A stretch of DNA of 64,000 nt from CALHVX01 sp039198065 (GTDB lineage Bacteria > Pseudomonadota > Gammaproteobacteria > Pseudomonadales > Azotimanducaceae). The translations under genes were made by a program, and so were the position numbers. The notes beneath the pieces are model-generated. The model worked only from the letters and a program-made list of their open reading frames with translations, did no database searches and had not been told where the DNA came from. Shown here one piece after another: positions 1 through 6,838 of the stretch (position 1 is its first letter; the number at the start of each line of letters is the position of its first letter). The DNA is taken from assembly GCA_039198065.1 (NCBI GenBank), contig JBCCTU010000001.1, positions 1 through 64,000 on the forward strand. The letters run 5' to 3'.

Positions 1-21
1 GTGGCGGGAAGCAAGAAGAGC

Positions 22-54
22 GCGCTGGCTGACTGACTGAAGGTCAGCCAGCGC
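22..54. repeat. 12-bp hairpin followed by two GGGGTCAG motifs
   Basis: Positions 22-33 and 43-54 form a perfect 12-bp inverted repeat around a 9-nt loop. GGGGTCAG follows at 72-79 and again at 107-114, each in a similar context (AAGG before it, TTTA or TTTAA after). A GC-rich palindrome beside repeated GGGGTCAG resembles the REP-like elements often seen near REP-associated Y1 transposases, but no such transposase is in the window. A terminator is less likely because no T run follows the stem. Its relation to the integron array to the right is unknown. Confidence 0.5.
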
Positions 55-141
55 TTAACCAGGAACCAAGGGGGGTCAGTTTTACTCCGACGCAAACCAG
101 TGAAAAGGGGTCAGCTTTAAACCAACGTTGACACTAGCCAG

Positions 142-411
142 ATGACGCAGACAGGTCTCACTCTCGTCATACGCATAGACAAACCAGAAGACAACGTTCT
201 GATAAGCCGTTTTAGGAACTTCGGAGAGGACTTGTATAGAAAGCCGCTTGAGACTGGCACCATCGATATCGATGAAGTTGATAGATCTAAGACTCAGATT
301 TGCATCCGAAACATCAAAAGGCGCAAGCTTTTGCGCTTAAAGCAAATGGTCTGGGCCGAACTGGAAACGCACCGTTTAGACGACGCAGCACTTGTGTATC
401 TTGAGAGCTAA
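142..411 (+). CDS. Cassette gene 1, hypothetical protein (89 aa)
   Basis: The ORF ends 11 bp before the first complete attC site and reads in the array direction, as expected of a cassette gene. It has no signal peptide or membrane segment. A basic patch (IKRRKLLRLK) lies near residues 58-67. The ATG at 142 has no clear Shine-Dalgarno sequence. I do not recognise the family. The left boundary of this cassette is not a recognisable attC, so this could be the first cassette after an attI site or the survivor of a rearrangement. Confidence 0.55.
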   Translation: MTQTGLTLVIRIDKPEDNVLISRFRNFGEDLYRKPLETGTIDIDEVDRSKTQICIRNIKRRKLLRLKQMVWAELETHRLDDAALVYLES

Positions 412-422
412 TACCCAATGTC

Positions 423-520
423 GCCTAACGTGGAGCTGGAGCGGACATCTTGACCGCGGTCTCCCTTCGCTTCCGCTCCGGTCACCCGCCGTCAAGTGCC
501 GCTCAGCTCGGTAGTTAGGC
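423..520 (+). repeat. attC site 1 (98 bp)
   Basis: It starts with the core GCCTAAC (423-429) and ends with the complementary core GTTAGGC (514-520). Between them GAGCTGgAGCGG can pair with CCGCTCAGCTC, leaving one unpaired G, and CTTGAC can pair with GTCAAG. That layout, with an extrahelical base on one arm, is the hallmark of integron attC sites. Seven further copies in the window are almost identical, and a ninth site is more divergent. Confidence 0.93.
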
Positions 521-531
521 GACTAGCCAAA

Positions 532-825
532 GTGATAGAGAAAACGAACGCAGAAGATCTGGTATCAAAGGAAATCAACAAGCCGGATCCTTACTGGCCG
601 GACAAACCACTGAACGTTGTTCTGTCTCACAAAACAATTGAGAGACCCTAGGGTTGGGTGTTCTTCTACCAAAGCTCGCTTTTTCTAGAGACTGCAGATC
701 CTAAGGACCAACTGGCTGGTAACGCCCCAATTGGTGTACATAAAGCAGATGGGAAAGTGCATCACTTCGGCACGGCTAAAGACATCAACCAATACGTTGA
801 AGAGTATGAACAAGATCTACAGTAG
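532..825 (+). pseudogene. Cassette gene 2, Imm35/YrhB-like protein with in-frame amber stop
   Basis: From GTG 532 the frame reads 97 codons to TAG at 823-825, but codon 40 (649-651) is TAG. After it come WVFFYQSSLFLET, LAGNAPIGVHKADGKVHHFG and INQYVEEYE, which match the Imm35/YrhB domain, a small immunity-like family in polymorphic-toxin and stand-alone settings. The gene fills the cassette between attC sites 1 and 2. The simplest reading is a nonsense mutation that removes the conserved half. Amber suppression or a sequencing error would restore an intact protein of about 97 residues. The start codon is inferred. Confidence 0.72.
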
Positions 826-830
826 AAGTC

Positions 831-928
831 GCCTAACGTGGAGCTGGAGCGGACATCTTGACCGCGTCCTCCCTTCGCTTCCGCTCCGGTCACCCGCCGT
901 CAAGTGCCGCTCAGCTCGGTAGTTAGGC
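831..928 (+). repeat. attC site 2 (98 bp)
   Basis: Core GCCTAAC lies at 831-837 and GTTAGGC at 922-928. It is almost identical to attC site 1 and has the same length. It separates the Imm35-like cassette from a membrane-protein cassette. Confidence 0.93.
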
Positions 929-937
929 CCACAAAAA

Positions 938-1258
938 ATGCTAACCGTTGCAATCTCATCTGGACTAGTGTGGCTACTCTTCAAAGTTCTTTATCGCAAC
1001 AGCGATGCGGAGCTGGACGGCTATGAATCCCTTGTCTTTGTCCTTGCACCAGCGTTGTTGGTCTTTCTAGTATCGATTTTTGCCCCAACACCCATAACCG
1101 CTGTAGCAGAGTTACTCTACTGGATCGTACCAGCGGTTCTACTACGGAAAGTATTTGACGTACCTTTCTGGCAAGCATTTCGCGGAGGTTTATGGGTCTT
1201 CCTAATCGTATTTGGAGTAACCGTTGCAACGGTCCTATTGTTTTCCCTCGAGGCCTAA
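938..1258 (+). CDS. Cassette gene 3, small membrane protein (106 aa)
   Basis: Start is ATG 938, ten bases after attC site 2. The protein has about four hydrophobic segments (roughly residues 2-20, 27-47, 50-70 and 80-103) and is probably an inner-membrane protein. Its last codons are GAG GCC TAA, where GCC TAA belongs to the core of attC site 3, so the recombination site supplies the terminal Ala and the stop. I do not recognise the family. Confidence 0.72.
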   Translation: MLTVAISSGLVWLLFKVLYRNSDAELDGYESLVFVLAPALLVFLVSIFAPTPITAVAELLYWIVPAVLLRKVFDVPFWQAFRGGLWVFLIVFGVTVATVLLFSLEA

Positions 1259-1350
1259 CGTGGAGCTGGAGCGGACATCTTGACTGCGGTCTCCCTTCGC
1301 TCCCGCTCCGGTCACCCGCCGTCAAGTGCCGCTCAGCTCGGTAGTTAGGC
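1253..1350 (+). repeat. attC site 3 (98 bp)
   Basis: Core GCCTAAC is at 1253-1259 and GTTAGGC at 1344-1350. It overlaps the last two codons of the preceding gene. The sequence differs from site 1 by only a few bases (for example TTGACTGCGG for TTGACCGCGG). Confidence 0.93.
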
Positions 1351-1376
1351 GACCACAAGCGCTAGTACAAACTATA

Positions 1377-1637
1377 GTGTCACTTGCGCCATACATCCTT
1401 GTCTCGATAGTCATGGGACTGGCATTTTCAAGATTCAAGAATACTAAGCAGTCTGTTTTTTGCGTGGTTGCTACATGCACCTTGCTCTCTGCTCTAGACA
1501 GCTACTGGAGTGTTACCTACGGTCTTGAAAGGGAGATACTCACAGGCGGCTGGCCTATCCTTACACTTATTGGAGCGTTGATCATGTGCTTTCCGGCATT
1601 GATTACCTTAATAATCGCCAGGAGATTCTTGCGTTAA
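1377..1637 (+). CDS. Cassette gene 4, small membrane protein (about 86 aa)
   Basis: The protein has three hydrophobic segments and is probably an integral membrane protein. The start is uncertain. GTG 1377 keeps the whole first membrane segment (SLAPYILVSIVMGLAF), while ATG 1413 would cut into it. The frame is also open through the right arm of attC site 3 back to GTG 1326, which would add a leader beginning MPLSSVVRR. No start has a good Shine-Dalgarno sequence. The stop at 1635-1637 precedes attC site 4 by 13 bp. The family is unknown. Confidence 0.6.
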   Translation: MSLAPYILVSIVMGLAFSRFKNTKQSVFCVVATCTLLSALDSYWSVTYGLEREILTGGWPILTLIGALIMCFPALITLIIARRFLR

Positions 1638-1650
1638 TGACATGCTGGAC

Positions 1651-1748
1651 GCCTAACGTGGAGCTGGAGCGGACATCTTGACCGCGGCCTCCCTTCGCTT
1701 CCGCTCCGGTCACCCGCCGTCAAGTGCCGCTCAGCTCGGTAGTTAGGC
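1651..1748 (+). repeat. attC site 4 (98 bp)
   Basis: Core GCCTAAC is at 1651-1657 and GTTAGGC at 1742-1748. The paired arms are the same as in the other sites. Confidence 0.93.
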
Positions 1749-1756
1749 GACAGGGG

Positions 1757-2089
1757 ATGATCTCAATATTGGCAATCTCCCAGGACACTGGTCGCCGCTA
1801 CAACGACGTTTTCTGGAACGGGTCAGAAAAGAAGGAATCTCCAGCACCTTTGCTGGCAATCTATGAAGTGTCGATTAAAAGTAAAAGCTGCTCTTGTTCT
1901 ATCGACGCGGAAGTACGTCCTGGCGCAAATGGCTTACAGATCGACTGGGACGACAGGCTCCACTTCAAAACAGAAAAAGGGTACACATCTTTCTCATATT
2001 TGATCTTCAGACATCACTCGGGTGAATCCATTGAATACCCAGTATCGCTGCAAGATGCCGCGCTCGAGCACAACGATGGTGTCGCCTAA
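1757..2089 (+). CDS. Cassette gene 5, hypothetical soluble protein (110 aa)
   Basis: ATG 1757 follows attC site 4 by 8 bp, with AGGGG directly upstream. The sequence alternates polar and hydrophobic residues, suggesting a beta-rich soluble domain, and has a Cys-containing stretch (KSCSCSIDAE) near residues 42-51. There is no signal peptide or membrane segment. The end is GTC GCC TAA, using the core of attC site 5 for the terminal Ala and stop. The frame also runs back to a GTG at 1724 inside attC site 4. Family not recognised. Confidence 0.68.
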   Translation: MISILAISQDTGRRYNDVFWNGSEKKESPAPLLAIYEVSIKSKSCSCSIDAEVRPGANGLQIDWDDRLHFKTEKGYTSFSYLIFRHHSGESIEYPVSLQDAALEHNDGVA

Positions 2090-2181
2090 CGTGGAGCTGG
2101 AGCGGACATCTTGACCGCGGTCTCCCTTCGCTTCCGCTCCGGTCACCCGCCGTCAAGTGCCGCTCAGCTCGGTAGTTAGGC
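2084..2181 (+). repeat. attC site 5 (98 bp)
   Basis: Core GCCTAAC is at 2084-2090 and GTTAGGC at 2175-2181. It overlaps the stop codon of the preceding cassette gene. Confidence 0.93.
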
Positions 2182-2205
2182 GACAACAATAGTCAGGGTG
2201 AACAG

Positions 2206-2346
2206 ATGTCAGATGATCACTCCAAGGACCAAAAATCCGAACTGCTAAAGCGTCTGAAAAGCCAAGCGAAGCAGTCTGGTGGAGGAATCAAGCAAATAAA
2301 GTTGAAATCCAAACCTAAAAACCAGAACCCAGGCACAAAGCCCTGA
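2206..2346 (+). CDS. Cassette gene 6, tiny basic protein (46 aa)
   Basis: ATG 2206 is preceded by CAGGGTGAACAG, which offers an AGGGTGA ribosome-binding site. The product is short and rich in Lys, Gln and Ser (MSDDHSKDQKSELL...), with no hydrophobic segment. It is the best coding candidate in this 278-bp cassette; about 110 bp between its stop and attC site 6 appear noncoding. Function unknown. Confidence 0.5.
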   Translation: MSDDHSKDQKSELLKRLKSQAKQSGGGIKQIKLKSKPKNQNPGTKP

Positions 2347-2459
2347 ACCAACTCTTGTATAAACGGATGACTGCGTGACCAGGACCACCAAACATACGTG
2401 GAGAATCGATCTCTTTGGCGATAGATCAGTCTTCATCGCCGCTTCGACTTGCGCCCATC

Positions 2460-2557
2460 GCCTAACGTGGAGCTGGAGCGGACATCTTGACTGCGGCCTC
2501 CCTTCGCTTCCGCTCCGGTCATCCGCCGTCAAGTGCCGCTCAGCTCGGTAGTTAGGC
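2460..2557 (+). repeat. attC site 6 (98 bp)
   Basis: Core GCCTAAC is at 2460-2466 and GTTAGGC at 2551-2557. The next cassette carries genes on the opposite strand, and the antitoxin stop codon is read from this right-hand core. Confidence 0.93.
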
Positions 2558-2881
2558 GGCTTTGCGAGAACCTAGAACCTTCCCGATATCTTTTCGCGAA
2601 GCACCCAGGGCAAGAACACCTCGTAACAATAGGTCCGTGCTGACTGATGGATCACCGGCCTCCATCTTTGCTACTCTTGACTGACTAGAGCCGATCATCT
2701 TTGCAAGTTCTGTCTGACTTACCGCTTGACTCTCTCTTAGCTCTTTCAAAAAACAGGTGAGAAGCACTTTCATCTCCACCAAAGCAACCTCCTCCTCGGT
2801 CATCCCGAGGAAATCCTCTGTGTTAGAGACTCTGTATCCAGCCGCTTGAAGCTTCCGCTTTTTATCTGCTTTCATCGTCAT
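2552..2881 (-). CDS. higA: HigA-like antitoxin, XRE-type HTH protein
   Basis: From M at 2881 the protein has 109 residues. A helix-turn-helix of the XRE/Cro type sits near residues 53-77 (VSQTELAKMIGSSQSRVAKM). It should neutralise the toxin encoded just upstream and repress the shared promoter. Its start overlaps the toxin's 3' end by about 20 nt, so the two genes are probably translationally coupled, in the toxin-first order typical of HigBA. The last codons GCC GCC TAA are read from the attC site 6 core on the complementary strand. ATG 2875 is an alternative start. The pair runs opposite to the array and probably has its own promoter. Confidence 0.85.
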   Translation of the reverse strand: MTMKADKKRKLQAAGYRVSNTEDFLGMTEEEVALVEMKVLLTCFLKELRESQAVSQTELAKMIGSSQSRVAKMEAGDPSVSTDLLLRGVLALGASRKDIGKVLGSRKAA

Positions 2882-3200
2882 ATCGTTTCGCTCGGTCTTT
2901 ACATAGATCGATGACAGTTTTCGTCGTCTTCTGTGTCTTTTTGGCAAAGACCTCCAGAATCAAGATTGCGTCATCGTCTATGCGATAAATTATTCGCCAT
3001 GTTTTCGTCTCATCAACGATTCTCAGCTCATGGCATCTACGTCCGATCGTGGGCATTGGGCGTGAGTGCGGCATACCAATCAGTAAGCCTTTCTGTAGGA
3101 GCCTTAGGAGGTAGCCAGCTTCCAGTCGAGCTGCAATTGTAAAAGGTGGTGACTTCACCTCACCGTGTAGCCAGACTAGGGGCTTATCGCTTGGACTCAT
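2862..3200 (-). CDS. higB: HigB-like toxin (RelE superfamily, Gp49-like)
   Basis: From M at 3200 the product has 112 residues and begins MSPSDKPLVWLHGEVKSPPF, a pattern typical of the phage-derived Gp49-like HigB group. LLRLLQKG and the ELRI...WRIIYRIDDD...EVFAKKT pattern are usual for these ribosome-dependent mRNA interferases. I chose 3200 over M at 3227 because a palindrome that looks like the operator (3210-3229) would otherwise fall inside the gene. The cassette lies between attC sites 6 and 7. A decayed relative of this gene is at about 6839-7137. Confidence 0.85.
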   Translation of the reverse strand: MSPSDKPLVWLHGEVKSPPFTIAARLEAGYLLRLLQKGLLIGMPHSRPMPTIGRRCHELRIVDETKTWRIIYRIDDDAILILEVFAKKTQKTTKTVIDLCKDRAKRYDDESR

Positions 3201-3209
3201 GACTGGATA

Positions 3210-3229
3210 ATATGTCATATACGACATAT
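3210..3229 (-). promoter_or_regulatory. Probable HigBA operator palindrome
   Basis: ATATGTC (3210-3216) and GACATAT (3223-3229) form a perfect 7-bp inverted repeat with a 6-bp spacer, just upstream of the chosen toxin start. Antitoxins of this class bind such palindromes to repress their own operon. Binding is inferred. Confidence 0.6.
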
Positions 3230-3251
3230 CTACAAGTGGAATCCATCCGCC

Positions 3252-3349
3252 GCCTAACGTGGAGCTGGAGCGGACATCTTGACCGCGGCCTCCCTTCGCT
3301 TCCGCTCCGATCAACCGCCGTCAAGTGCCGCTCAGCTCGGTAGTTAGGC
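3252..3349 (+). repeat. attC site 7 (98 bp)
   Basis: Core GCCTAAC is at 3252-3258 and GTTAGGC at 3343-3349. One small difference from the consensus is TCCGATCAACC for TCCGGTCACCC in the central part. Confidence 0.93.
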
Positions 3350-3355
3350 GCTACG

Positions 3356-3802
3356 ATGAACTACCCTATTCGCCGCAACTCTTTTGAAAAGCACGGATGG
3401 ATAGTCGCGTTTTCGGCCTTCCTTCTATGGCTAATGGGCACAATACTCGTCCCAGAGGGCAAACTAGACGGGGAGAGTTGGGAGGCTCGCTTTATTACCT
3501 ACTTTCTGCTCTCTATGGGGGTAGTCTCACTTACGCACTTCCTGAGCGCTAGAAACGAGGAACCAAAACTGACTATCGAGGGCAACCGCCTCTATTTGGG
3601 TAAAAACTACTCCTATCCGATCGAAGCCTTAGAGGTCATTGAAATTAGATCAAAAGACCAAAGCGCACTAAAGATGCGTATTCTCGCTTCTCAGATGAAG
3701 ACAATTCGCACTGGCTATGTGGAAAATGGAATTGAACTTATCGGAGAGCTCCACCGATTCAATCCTGGGATTGAAGTCAGAAATGTTCAAACCGACGCCT
3801 AA
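3356..3802 (+). CDS. Cassette gene 8, membrane-anchored protein (148 aa)
   Basis: ATG 3356 follows attC site 7 by 6 bp. Two membrane segments lie near residues 15-32 and 45-63, followed by a cytoplasmic-type domain (about 70-148) with alternating strands. This layout resembles small PH-like or DUF-type membrane proteins, but I cannot name the family. The end is GAC GCC TAA, taken from the core of attC site 8. Confidence 0.7.
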   Translation: MNYPIRRNSFEKHGWIVAFSAFLLWLMGTILVPEGKLDGESWEARFITYFLLSMGVVSLTHFLSARNEEPKLTIEGNRLYLGKNYSYPIEALEVIEIRSKDQSALKMRILASQMKTIRTGYVENGIELIGELHRFNPGIEVRNVQTDA

Positions 3803-3894
3803 CGTGGAGCTGGAGCGGACATCTTGACCGCGGTCTCCCTTCGCTTCCGCTCCGGTCACCCGCCGTCAAGTGCCGCTCAGCTCGGTAGTTAGGC
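3797..3894 (+). repeat. attC site 8 (98 bp)
   Basis: Core GCCTAAC is at 3797-3803 and GTTAGGC at 3888-3894. It overlaps the stop of the preceding gene. Confidence 0.93.
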
Positions 3895-3910
3895 GACCAT
3901 TCCAACAACC

Positions 3911-4153
3911 GTGTACGACGGAAACCCATCCATATCCAGCAGGGTTCTATCCGCAATTGCATGCGGACTCTTCGCCTTACCATTCGGATTCGCACTAGAA
4001 TACGTATGGCTGAAAATATTCATCTTTCATTGGGTGGTGTTTTGGTGCCTTCCTATCGCTGCTTCTGTGTACGCCTTTATTGAACCTCTAAAGGCCAGGG
4101 ACCGAATCACAGACGTCTACAATGGACTAGGTTCATTATTATCAAGACGATAA
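3911..4153 (+). CDS. Cassette gene 9, small membrane protein (80 aa)
   Basis: The start is probably GTG 3911. The protein has two hydrophobic segments (roughly residues 13-30 and 34-56) and a short polar tail ending SRR. About 40 bp after its stop an IS30-family element interrupts the cassette, so the gene is separated from its own attC site by about 1.05 kb. The gene appears intact. Family unknown. Confidence 0.6.
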   Translation: MYDGNPSISSRVLSAIACGLFALPFGFALEYVWLKIFIFHWVVFWCLPIAASVYAFIEPLKARDRITDVYNGLGSLLSRR

Positions 4154-4190
4154 GGTGTCGTACGAATGCACATCGCTTAGGTTCAACTTT

Positions 4191-5239
4191 GAAGTGCAAC
4201 ACTGACTAGTAGTCATAGACCAATTCATTCGGCGTTTTCCATCCATACCTTTTCCTTGGCCTCGAGTTCAGCGATTCAGCAATAGCCTTGCAGCCCCACT
4301 GCGTTATACCCTTCATGCTCTGACGCGTTGGCGCGTACTGCCGGATCAGTCCATTCGTGTTCTCGTTACTTCCTCGTTCCCAAGAATGGTACGGATGTGC
4401 AAAGTAATACGTCACGCCTGTCGCTCGCTCTACCTTCTTATAGGAATGAAACTCTGTCCCGTTGTCGGAAGTGATCGTCTTGAATTCAAGGCCGCTGCTT
4501 CGCATCAGCTGAATTGTTCTCACCGCTCGTCCGGTTCTTTAGCTTCCCGATCAGCAGATAACCCGTACTGCGCTCAACCAGGGTCAACAAACAGTGCTGG
4601 TCGCCACTCCCCATCACCGTATCGATTTCCCAATGCCCAAAGCTTGATCGGCTCTCAATCAATCCAGGGCGCTCCTCGATCGCCCGCTTTCCAGCCAGAA
4701 TCCCGCGACTATCGTAGCTGCGGTAGCGCTTACGCTTCTGCTTCGGAGAACCTCTCAAGTACTGACTCAACGTGCCGCCTTCAGCACGATCTAACCAGAC
4801 GTATCGATAAATTGTCTCGTGACTAATCGCCAGCCGCCGCTCTTTACGCAGCCGACCTAAAATCTGCTCTGGACTCCAGCGCTGCGCCAGCAGCGCATAA
4901 ACCGACTGCAGCTCCGCTGCACCAAATTGGCGGTTCCGGCGCGATCTTGAGCGTCTAACACGAGCGTAGCGATGGGCCTTCGACGGCCGGTAGCTCCCAT
5001 CATGGGTCGTCGCATTGCGCCGGATCTCCCGGCTGATCGTGCTCCGGTGGCGCCCCAGGAGACGACCAATCTCCGCCTGAGAAAACCCTTGCCCTTTCAG
5101 ACGCGCGATCATATACCTCTCCTCAGAGGTAAGCTGGCGATACACCATTAGCTGATCCCTTTTCTTGCCGGATTGAGGATCAGCGGAGTATCCCAGCTCG
5201 TCTCGCTTGTCGGGAGATGGAGTCGATGTGTTGCACTTA
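4191..5239 (-). mobile_element. IS30-family insertion sequence inside a cassette
   Basis: The 11-bp ends AAGTGCAACAC (4192-4202) and GTGTTGCACTT (5228-5238) are perfect inverted repeats. They bracket a transposase gene with IS30 features, and the length of about 1.05 kb is normal for the family. The element lies between cassette gene 9 and attC site 9, so it inserted into the noncoding tail of that cassette. I could not define a target duplication with confidence. A further inverted repeat (GCTGATCC 5151-5158, GGATCAGC 5177-5184) lies just upstream of the transposase start. Confidence 0.85.
4206..5148 (-). pseudogene. IS30-family transposase, frameshifted
   Basis: The N-terminal part (5148 down to about 4520) starts MVYRQLTSEERYMIARLKGQ, carries the IS30 helix-turn-helix (SQAEIGRLLGRHRSTISREI) and the first catalytic Asp in HWEIDTVMG. 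The C-terminal part is in another frame and carries the second Asp (SDNGTEFHS) and the Glu (HSWERGSNEN). The frame changes near 4515-4530, after KLKNRT, where a few residues also seem missing compared with normal family members. All three DDE residues survive, but they are split between frames. A programmed shift is possible but not typical of this family. Confidence 0.85.
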
Positions 5240-5256
5240 CTATATGAATCTGCGTC

Positions 5257-5354
5257 GCCTAACGTGTCGCTGCAACGGACGCATTGACCGTGGGCCCCCT
5301 TCGCTTCCGCTCCGGTCGCCTGCCATCAAGCCCCGCTCAGCTCGGTAGTTAGGC
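5257..5354 (+). repeat. attC site 9 (98 bp, diverged centre)
   Basis: Core GCCTAAC is at 5257-5263 and GTTAGGC at 5348-5354. The inner arms differ more than in the other sites (GTGTCGCTGCAACGGACGCA), but the length and the right arm are kept. It belongs to the IS-interrupted cassette. Confidence 0.9.
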
Positions 5355-5362
5355 AACAATCT

Positions 5363-5674
5363 ATGAACACTCACGTAGGCAAATGGCATCTCGTTACTGG
5401 ATTAGTAATGCTCCTGGCCTCGACTATTCTGAGGTTTTTAGCTCCGTGGGATTCTGCACTCACGCCATTTGGCGTGATGATCGCCTATCTAATTTCCCTT
5501 TCACTGTTTTCTTTGCACGCTAATCAGGAACTCCCGGGCAGGAGCTTCAAACCGACGGCGTGGTTGGTTTCGTTTATTCTGCTTCCCGCAGTTTCTATGC
5601 CAGCCTACTTCCTGATTCATGGACGAAAGAGCACGGTACTGCCGCCTAACGTGGAGCTGGAGCGGACATCCTGA
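5363..5674 (+). CDS. Cassette gene 10, small membrane protein (103 aa)
   Basis: ATG 5363 follows attC site 9 by 8 bp. The protein has three hydrophobic segments (roughly residues 9-27, 34-52 and 66-85) and a polar tail. It reads through the left arm of the next attC in a different frame from its neighbours, so its last residues PPNVELERTS are encoded by the attC itself. Family unknown. Confidence 0.65.
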   Translation: MNTHVGKWHLVTGLVMLLASTILRFLAPWDSALTPFGVMIAYLISLSLFSLHANQELPGRSFKPTAWLVSFILLPAVSMPAYFLIHGRKSTVLPPNVELERTS

Positions 5675-5739
5675 CCGCGATCGCCCTTCGCTTCCGCTCC
5701 GGTAACCCCTCCAACTATCGCTGAGCTCTGTAGTAAAGC
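5644..5739 (+). repeat. Degenerate attC site 10
   Basis: The left core GCCTAAC (5644-5650) and left arm are almost perfect. The right half has drifted: ACCCCTCCAACTATCG replaces the usual sequence, and the final core reads GTAAAGC instead of GTTAGGC. It marks the transition from intact to decaying array. Confidence 0.82.
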
Positions 5740-5849
5740 CGAAATTAAAGTGTCCCGACTACCACCATTTCTCGACAAACGACGTACCCAGGGATACTGC
5801 ATTAGCCATCGCTAGGGAGTGGAGAAGCGTATCTCTTCGCCTTAGCTCA

Positions 5850-6023
5850 ATGGATGCAGATGAAGTCCACGATTCATTAGGTCCCTTGCCTCCGTTTACC
5901 TCGAGGATAGCTAGGGAGATTCATTACAGTCGCGCCGAGATCGCGCATATGTTCTCAAAGCTCTCGGAAACGGTGTCTACTTTCGCAAACGAGGAAGACT
6001 GGGTGTGCATCCTTGGAATGTAG
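5850..6023 (+). pseudogene. Remnant of an unknown cassette gene
   Basis: The frame is open from inside degenerate attC site 10 (about 5730) to TAG 6021-6023, but the first ATG is at 5850. The protein-like part (RIAREIHYSRAEIAHMFSKL, then SETVSTFANEEDWVC) looks coding. The lack of a start near the attC suggests the 5' end was lost. A 57-residue product from 5850 is possible. Family unknown. Confidence 0.35.
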
Positions 6024-6070
6024 CCGGGAAAACAAGCCCCAGATACCCCCGAACCAACCATCAGGTGAGC

Positions 6071-6759
6071 CTACTCCAAGTAAGAAAACTCCCGATCGAG
6101 CAGTTCAGATGCACCAATCTCAATGGGTGCACCATGGCAAAACAAGACTTTTTTCGGTTCCCAGCCCCTGATGAGCCGAAGCGCTTTCCGATCAGCATCT
6201 CTATTTGTGGAAAACCACTTGTAAAGCCTCGGCACGCCTCCATCCGGACCAGCGACGCCGTCTAACCGAGCGTGCAAGCGGGGAAGAACCCCTGCGCTTG
6301 TTACATCCAGACTCTGAACAAGGTCTGCAAATACAAGGGTTCGGCTCGATTCATGAAAGAACACCACTTCGCGGAACAGGGGGTACTTTCAAAGAGCACT
6401 TGCTCGACATCGCTAGCGTACGCTTCTGGCGCGGTGTATCTCAGCGACTCTATATTCGCAACCGAACTGAGCTTCTTCTTAAGATCATCGTAAGCAAACA
6501 TCGTTGCATCAGGAAAGCGGCTACGCCGTGACATCATGTACATGTGGTGAGCTTTATTTGATGCGATCAAAGCGACGACGGGAGCCTCTCGGTCGGTGAG
6601 AAACTCTTCCACCGTTTGGGCAATCTCAATCGGCGAGTGAATCCAAGGGCCACCGGATTCCATTTGCACTATGGTCGTGCGCGTGTTCATGGTAATTCCT
6701 GTGAACACGATGTCGGGGCCGTCAATGGTCCAGATGTTTTCGTCTATGGCTCTACGCAT
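6071..6759 (-). pseudogene. DUF4336 family protein, frameshifted
   Basis: The first part (6759 to about 6370) starts MRRAIDENIWTIDGPDIVF and has WIHSPIEIA and SNKAHHMY, typical of DUF4336, a family related to metallo-beta-lactamase folds. The rest (from about 6367 to 6071) continues in another frame with VVFFHESSRTLVFADLV. The two frames overlap at GCGGAAGTGGTG around 6360-6370, so a single small indel splits the gene. It lies opposite to the array direction, among decayed cassettes. Its attC is not clear. Confidence 0.75.
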
Positions 6760-6838
6760 CAGATGATGCTACCGGCTTGCCTGAGCAACAAGAAGTGCAA
6801 TCGTGCGCTGATCGATCTATCCCTTCGATCCGTCTTAA

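Noticed and set aside
981..4000. Several minus-strand ORFs starting with the same residues (for example NYRAERHLTAGDRSGSEGRP)
   Set aside because: They are translations of the complementary strand of attC sites and run into the cassettes. The shared sequence is due to the repeat, not to a gene family.
4180..5250. A target-site duplication flanking the IS30-family element
   Set aside because: The flanks (CAACTTTG and ACTATATG) do not give an unambiguous short duplication, so none is reported.
423..5739. Regular repeats resembling a CRISPR array
   Set aside because: The repeats are 98 bp, have pairing arms with integron core sites, and the spacers are 280-700 bp long and coding. They are attC sites.
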